Origin: an uncultured Cellvibrio sp.
GTDB lineage: Bacteria > Pseudomonadota > Gammaproteobacteria > Pseudomonadales > Cellvibrionaceae
Length of the DNA: 64,000 bases
Assembly (NCBI GenBank): GCA_937958105.1
Contig: CALFXJ010000055.1
Coordinates: 5,001-69,000 of the forward strand
Direction of reading: 5' to 3'
In this document: piece after piece, positions 61,753-64,000 of the stretch
Position numbering within the stretch: position 1 is the first letter of the stretch
Layout: the number at the start of each line of letters is the position of its first letter
Program-made: the position numbers and the translations under genes
The notes under the pieces: model-generated
Database searches by the model: none
Told to the model about the DNA's origin: nothing
Seen by the model: only the letters and a program-made list of their open reading frames with translations

Positions 61753-62782
61753 ACAGCTGAGTCAGGCGCTCAACAGACAGCTGGCTCCGATCTATCTCGT
61801 CAGCGGCGATGAGCCGCTGCTGATTCAGGAAGCTTGCGATGCCATCCGCCAGGCTGCCCGCCAGGCCGGTTTCAGTGAGCGCGAACTGTATCACGCGGAT
61901 AACAATTTTGAGTGGGGACAACTGCTCGCAGCAGCCAACAGTCTGTCGCTGTTTGCCGAGAAGAAAATCATTGAACTGCGCATGCCCAGCGGCAGGCCGG
62001 GCGATAAAGGCGGCAAGGCCCTGATCGAGTATGCTCAGTCTCCCGCCGGCGATAATCTCCTGCTCATCGTGACCGATAAACTTGATGGCGCCACGCAAAA
62101 GAGTAAGTGGTTCAAGGCTATCGACGACGCAGGTATTCATATTCAGGTCTGGCCAGTCACACCTGCCCAGCTGCCCCGCTGGATCGGTGCCCGCCTGCAG
62201 CAGGCCGGGTTGCGCGCGGACAGTGGTGCGATTGATCTGCTGGCGTCACGCATCGAAGGCAATCTGCTCGCCGCCGCTCAGGAAATTGAAAAATTAAAAC
62301 TACTCGCCCACGACAATGTGGTGAGCTACGAACTGATGGCGTCAGTCGTTGCCGACAGTGCGCGCTATGATGTCTTCGGTCTCGCAGACAAGGCTCTGCA
62401 CGGCGATGCACGTGCGGCTGTGAAGACACTGCATGGTTTAAAAACCGAAGGCACCGAGCCGATCAATATCCTCTGGGCGCTGACTCGGGACATACGCAGC
62501 CTGGTTCAGATTTCTCTGGCCGTCAGCCAGGGAAAACATTTTGACTGGGCTGCCAAGCAGGCGGGTATCTGGGACAAACGCCAGCCACTTATCAAGGCGG
62601 CACTGCAGCGTTTGAAACCCGCGCAGCTTCAACAACTCCTGCGCAAGGCCAACGGCATCGATAAAGCCGTCAAAGGTATGCGTAATGCCGAGCCTTGGGA
62701 TGAACTGCTGGATCTGGTGCTGAACCTGGCGGGAGTGCAGAGCCTGCATCCCGCTAACGACCGATTGGCGTTGAAGATCTAG
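61733..62782 (+). CDS. holA: DNA polymerase III delta subunit
   Basis: Clamp-loader subunit that opens the beta clamp. 349 residues from the ATG at 61733: MAKLRPEQLSQALNRQLAPI, then YLVSGDEPLLIQEACDAIRQ, the conserved opening of HolA. Later EGNLLAAAQEIEKLKLLA and AKQAGIWDKRQPLIKAAL follow the family. It overlaps lptE by 20 bases, so translation is coupled; a longer frame to 61442 is antisense-type reading through lptE and is not used. Confidence 0.95.
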   Translation: MAKLRPEQLSQALNRQLAPIYLVSGDEPLLIQEACDAIRQAARQAGFSERELYHADNNFEWGQLLAAANSLSLFAEKKIIELRMPSGRPGDKGGKALIEYAQSPAGDNLLLIVTDKLDGATQKSKWFKAIDDAGIHIQVWPVTPAQLPRWIGARLQQAGLRADSGAIDLLASRIEGNLLAAAQEIEKLKLLAHDNVVSYELMASVVADSARYDVFGLADKALHGDARAAVKTLHGLKTEGTEPINILWALTRDIRSLVQISLAVSQGKHFDWAAKQAGIWDKRQPLIKAALQRLKPAQLQQLLRKANGIDKAVKGMRNAEPWDELLDLVLNLAGVQSLHPANDRLALKI

Positions 62783-62831
62783 AGTCCCTTACCAATCCTG
62801 ATTACCCTGAAACCTGACAACTGGAGCTGAC

Positions 62832-63587
62832 ATGATAAAAATTATCGCCCCATCTAACCGGTTACATCACTTGGTGGCAGCCACACTGTTAACACTCATT
62901 GCTGCCGCTGGCTGCGCCGCTGATAAATCAGCACCAGCCTCCATCACCCCGGCTCCCCGCACGGTTGAATATTCCTGGATGTCGGTCGCACGCTGGCATG
63001 AATTGTTCGCGGAAGATGTGGAGGTTGCACGCCGGGGCAATGTGGATCTGCTGTTCGTGGGTGACTCCATCACCGAAGGCTGGCCTGCATCCCTGTGGGA
63101 CAAGTACTTCGCTCCCTACAAAGCCGCTAACTTCGGCATCGGCGGAGACCAGACCGGTAATGTCCTCTGGCGGCTGGAGAACGGTGAGATTGACAAGCTG
63201 CAGCCCAAAGCGGTGGTACTGATGATCGGCGTGAATAATTTCGGCCTCAATGATGAAACACCGGACGAGGTATTTCTCGGCGTGAAAGCTGTGACTGAAA
63301 AGCTGCGCGATACCTTTCCGGAGGCCAAAATTCTGCTGAACGGCATTTTTCCTTACCAGGAAACGGCCCAAAGCCCGATGCGGGCCCGCATCAGCAAGGC
63401 TAATCAGTTGATCAAAACCCTCCACGACGGCAAGCGGATCTTCTTCCATGACTATGGTCATCTGATGCTGCAGGAAGATGGTTCAATCTCACCGGAGATC
63501 ATGCCCGACTTCCTGCACCCGGCAGAACCCGGTTATCGGATCTGGGCCGATGCCATGATGCCCACACTGCGCGAATGGCTGGAGTAA
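62832..63587 (+). CDS. SGNH/GDSL-type esterase lipoprotein
   Basis: 251 residues. Signal peptide with lipobox LIAAAGC. Catalytic blocks: LLFVGDSITEGWP (serine), NFGIGGDQTGNVLWRL (glycine), MIGVNNFGLND (asparagine), and PDFLHPAEPGYRIW (Asp/His). Closest in pattern to the platelet-activating-factor acetylhydrolase-like and CE3-like esterases found in polysaccharide degraders. Likely anchored on the cell surface or periplasm. Nine bases later another esterase gene starts on the same strand. Confidence 0.87.
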   Translation: MIKIIAPSNRLHHLVAATLLTLIAAAGCAADKSAPASITPAPRTVEYSWMSVARWHELFAEDVEVARRGNVDLLFVGDSITEGWPASLWDKYFAPYKAANFGIGGDQTGNVLWRLENGEIDKLQPKAVVLMIGVNNFGLNDETPDEVFLGVKAVTEKLRDTFPEAKILLNGIFPYQETAQSPMRARISKANQLIKTLHDGKRIFFHDYGHLMLQEDGSISPEIMPDFLHPAEPGYRIWADAMMPTLREWLE

Positions 63588-63596
63588 TTGATCAAC

Positions 63597-64000
63597 ATGA
63601 GCCAGAACATGCGAGCGTGCCCATTAAAAACCTGCGGATGGCTGCTGCTGTGGGCTGGTCTGTTCAGCTCCGGCTGCGCCCTACCGCCCGAGTCCGCTGA
63701 TAACCCTATGAATAATGTTATTGTTTCCCGCGCTCCAATGACCGATCCGCAGATTCAGATCATCGGGCGAACCGAATCGCTCAATGACGGAGCGGTGCGA
63801 TTTGGTTATCCCGGCATAACAACCCGCTTCAACTTTCACGGTCAGACGCTCTGGCTGCGAGCTCGCAGCACCAGTCAGCAAAGCCACTTGGAAGTTATCG
63901 TGGATGGCGATGAACCACAGGTCTTCCAGCTGTCCGATCAGAGCCAGCGCTTTGTGCTCATCGATCAGCCCTCCGCAGCACAGCATCAGGTAGCGATTAT
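63597..64000 (+). CDS. Acetylesterase lipoprotein, CE2-like, N-terminal part (cut by window edge)
   Basis: Reads without a stop from the ATG at 63597 to the end: signal peptide LLLWAGLFSSGC with a lipobox cysteine, a short linker, and then the beginning of a jelly-roll domain (GAVRFGYPGITTRFNFHGQT, LWLRARSTSQQSHLEVIVDG) that resembles the N-terminal accessory domain of family CE2 xylan/glucomannan acetylesterases. The catalytic SGNH domain would lie beyond the window. At least 134 residues here. Assignment to CE2 rests on this domain alone. Confidence 0.78.
   Translation, partial: MSQNMRACPLKTCGWLLLWAGLFSSGCALPPESADNPMNNVIVSRAPMTDPQIQIIGRTESLNDGAVRFGYPGITTRFNFHGQTLWLRARSTSQQSHLEVIVDGDEPQVFQLSDQSQRFVLIDQPSAAQHQVAI

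Overview
The window looks like a chromosomal segment of a Cellvibrionaceae-type gammaproteobacterium (Cellvibrio, Saccharophagus or a close relative). This is inferred from three things: gene order that follows pseudomonads, a type IV pilus minor-pilin block, and several secreted esterases of the kinds used on plant cell-wall polysaccharide. No tRNA, rRNA, CRISPR array or intact insertion sequence was seen.

Layout. 1-4035: branched-chain amino acid genes ilvC (cut by the left edge), ilvY, ilvH and ilvI. 4528-12421: a small secreted DUF4124 protein, clpB behind a clear heat-shock promoter, pgeF-rluD, bamD and nadE. 12610-24786: the pilSR two-component system, then a minor-pilin operon read leftward (fimU, pilV, pilW, pilX, pilY1, pilE), plus a second FimT/GspH-type pilin on the opposite strand that has no stop codon before it runs antisense into ispH. 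23836-31201: the leftward run murJ-ribF-ileS-lspA-fkpB-ispH. 52972-56038: the leftward run rplU-rpmA-obgE-proB. From memory of Pseudomonas aeruginosa PAO1, clpB to rplU is one collinear block there, with rpsT between proB and murJ. Here about 21.7 kb lies in that gap and rpsT is absent from it.

The 31.2-52.9 kb segment is therefore the accessory part. It carries a broken LysR gene beside a DUF2798 gene, an SOS-regulated yebG with a good LexA box, an MFS transporter with a His/Met-rich extra N-terminus, and a PLDc_N microprotein. Next comes a signalling and metabolic group: a YfiR-domain hybrid histidine kinase, a TonB-dependent receptor and two overlapping divergent citrate-synthase-like genes. 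Facing them are a TPP enzyme of the acetolactate synthase family and a double-receiver PAS-GGDEF-EAL protein. The segment ends with a gluconeogenic run tpiA-fbaA-fbp and a GbsR/MarR regulator with a cyanide-insensitive-type cytochrome bd oxidase (cioAB) behind an FNR/Anr-like site and a 17-bp palindrome.

The right end (56.2-64.0 kb) holds a CE12-like acetylesterase overlapping an alpha/beta-hydrolase, a small hypothetical, leuS-lptE-holA, and two SGNH esterase lipoproteins, the last (CE2-like) cut by the right edge. Four REP-like palindromes sit in two intergenic spots (cioB/proB and leuS/lptE). The strongest candidate for something undescribed is the 34.7-45.7 kb group; its function is not readable from sequence alone.
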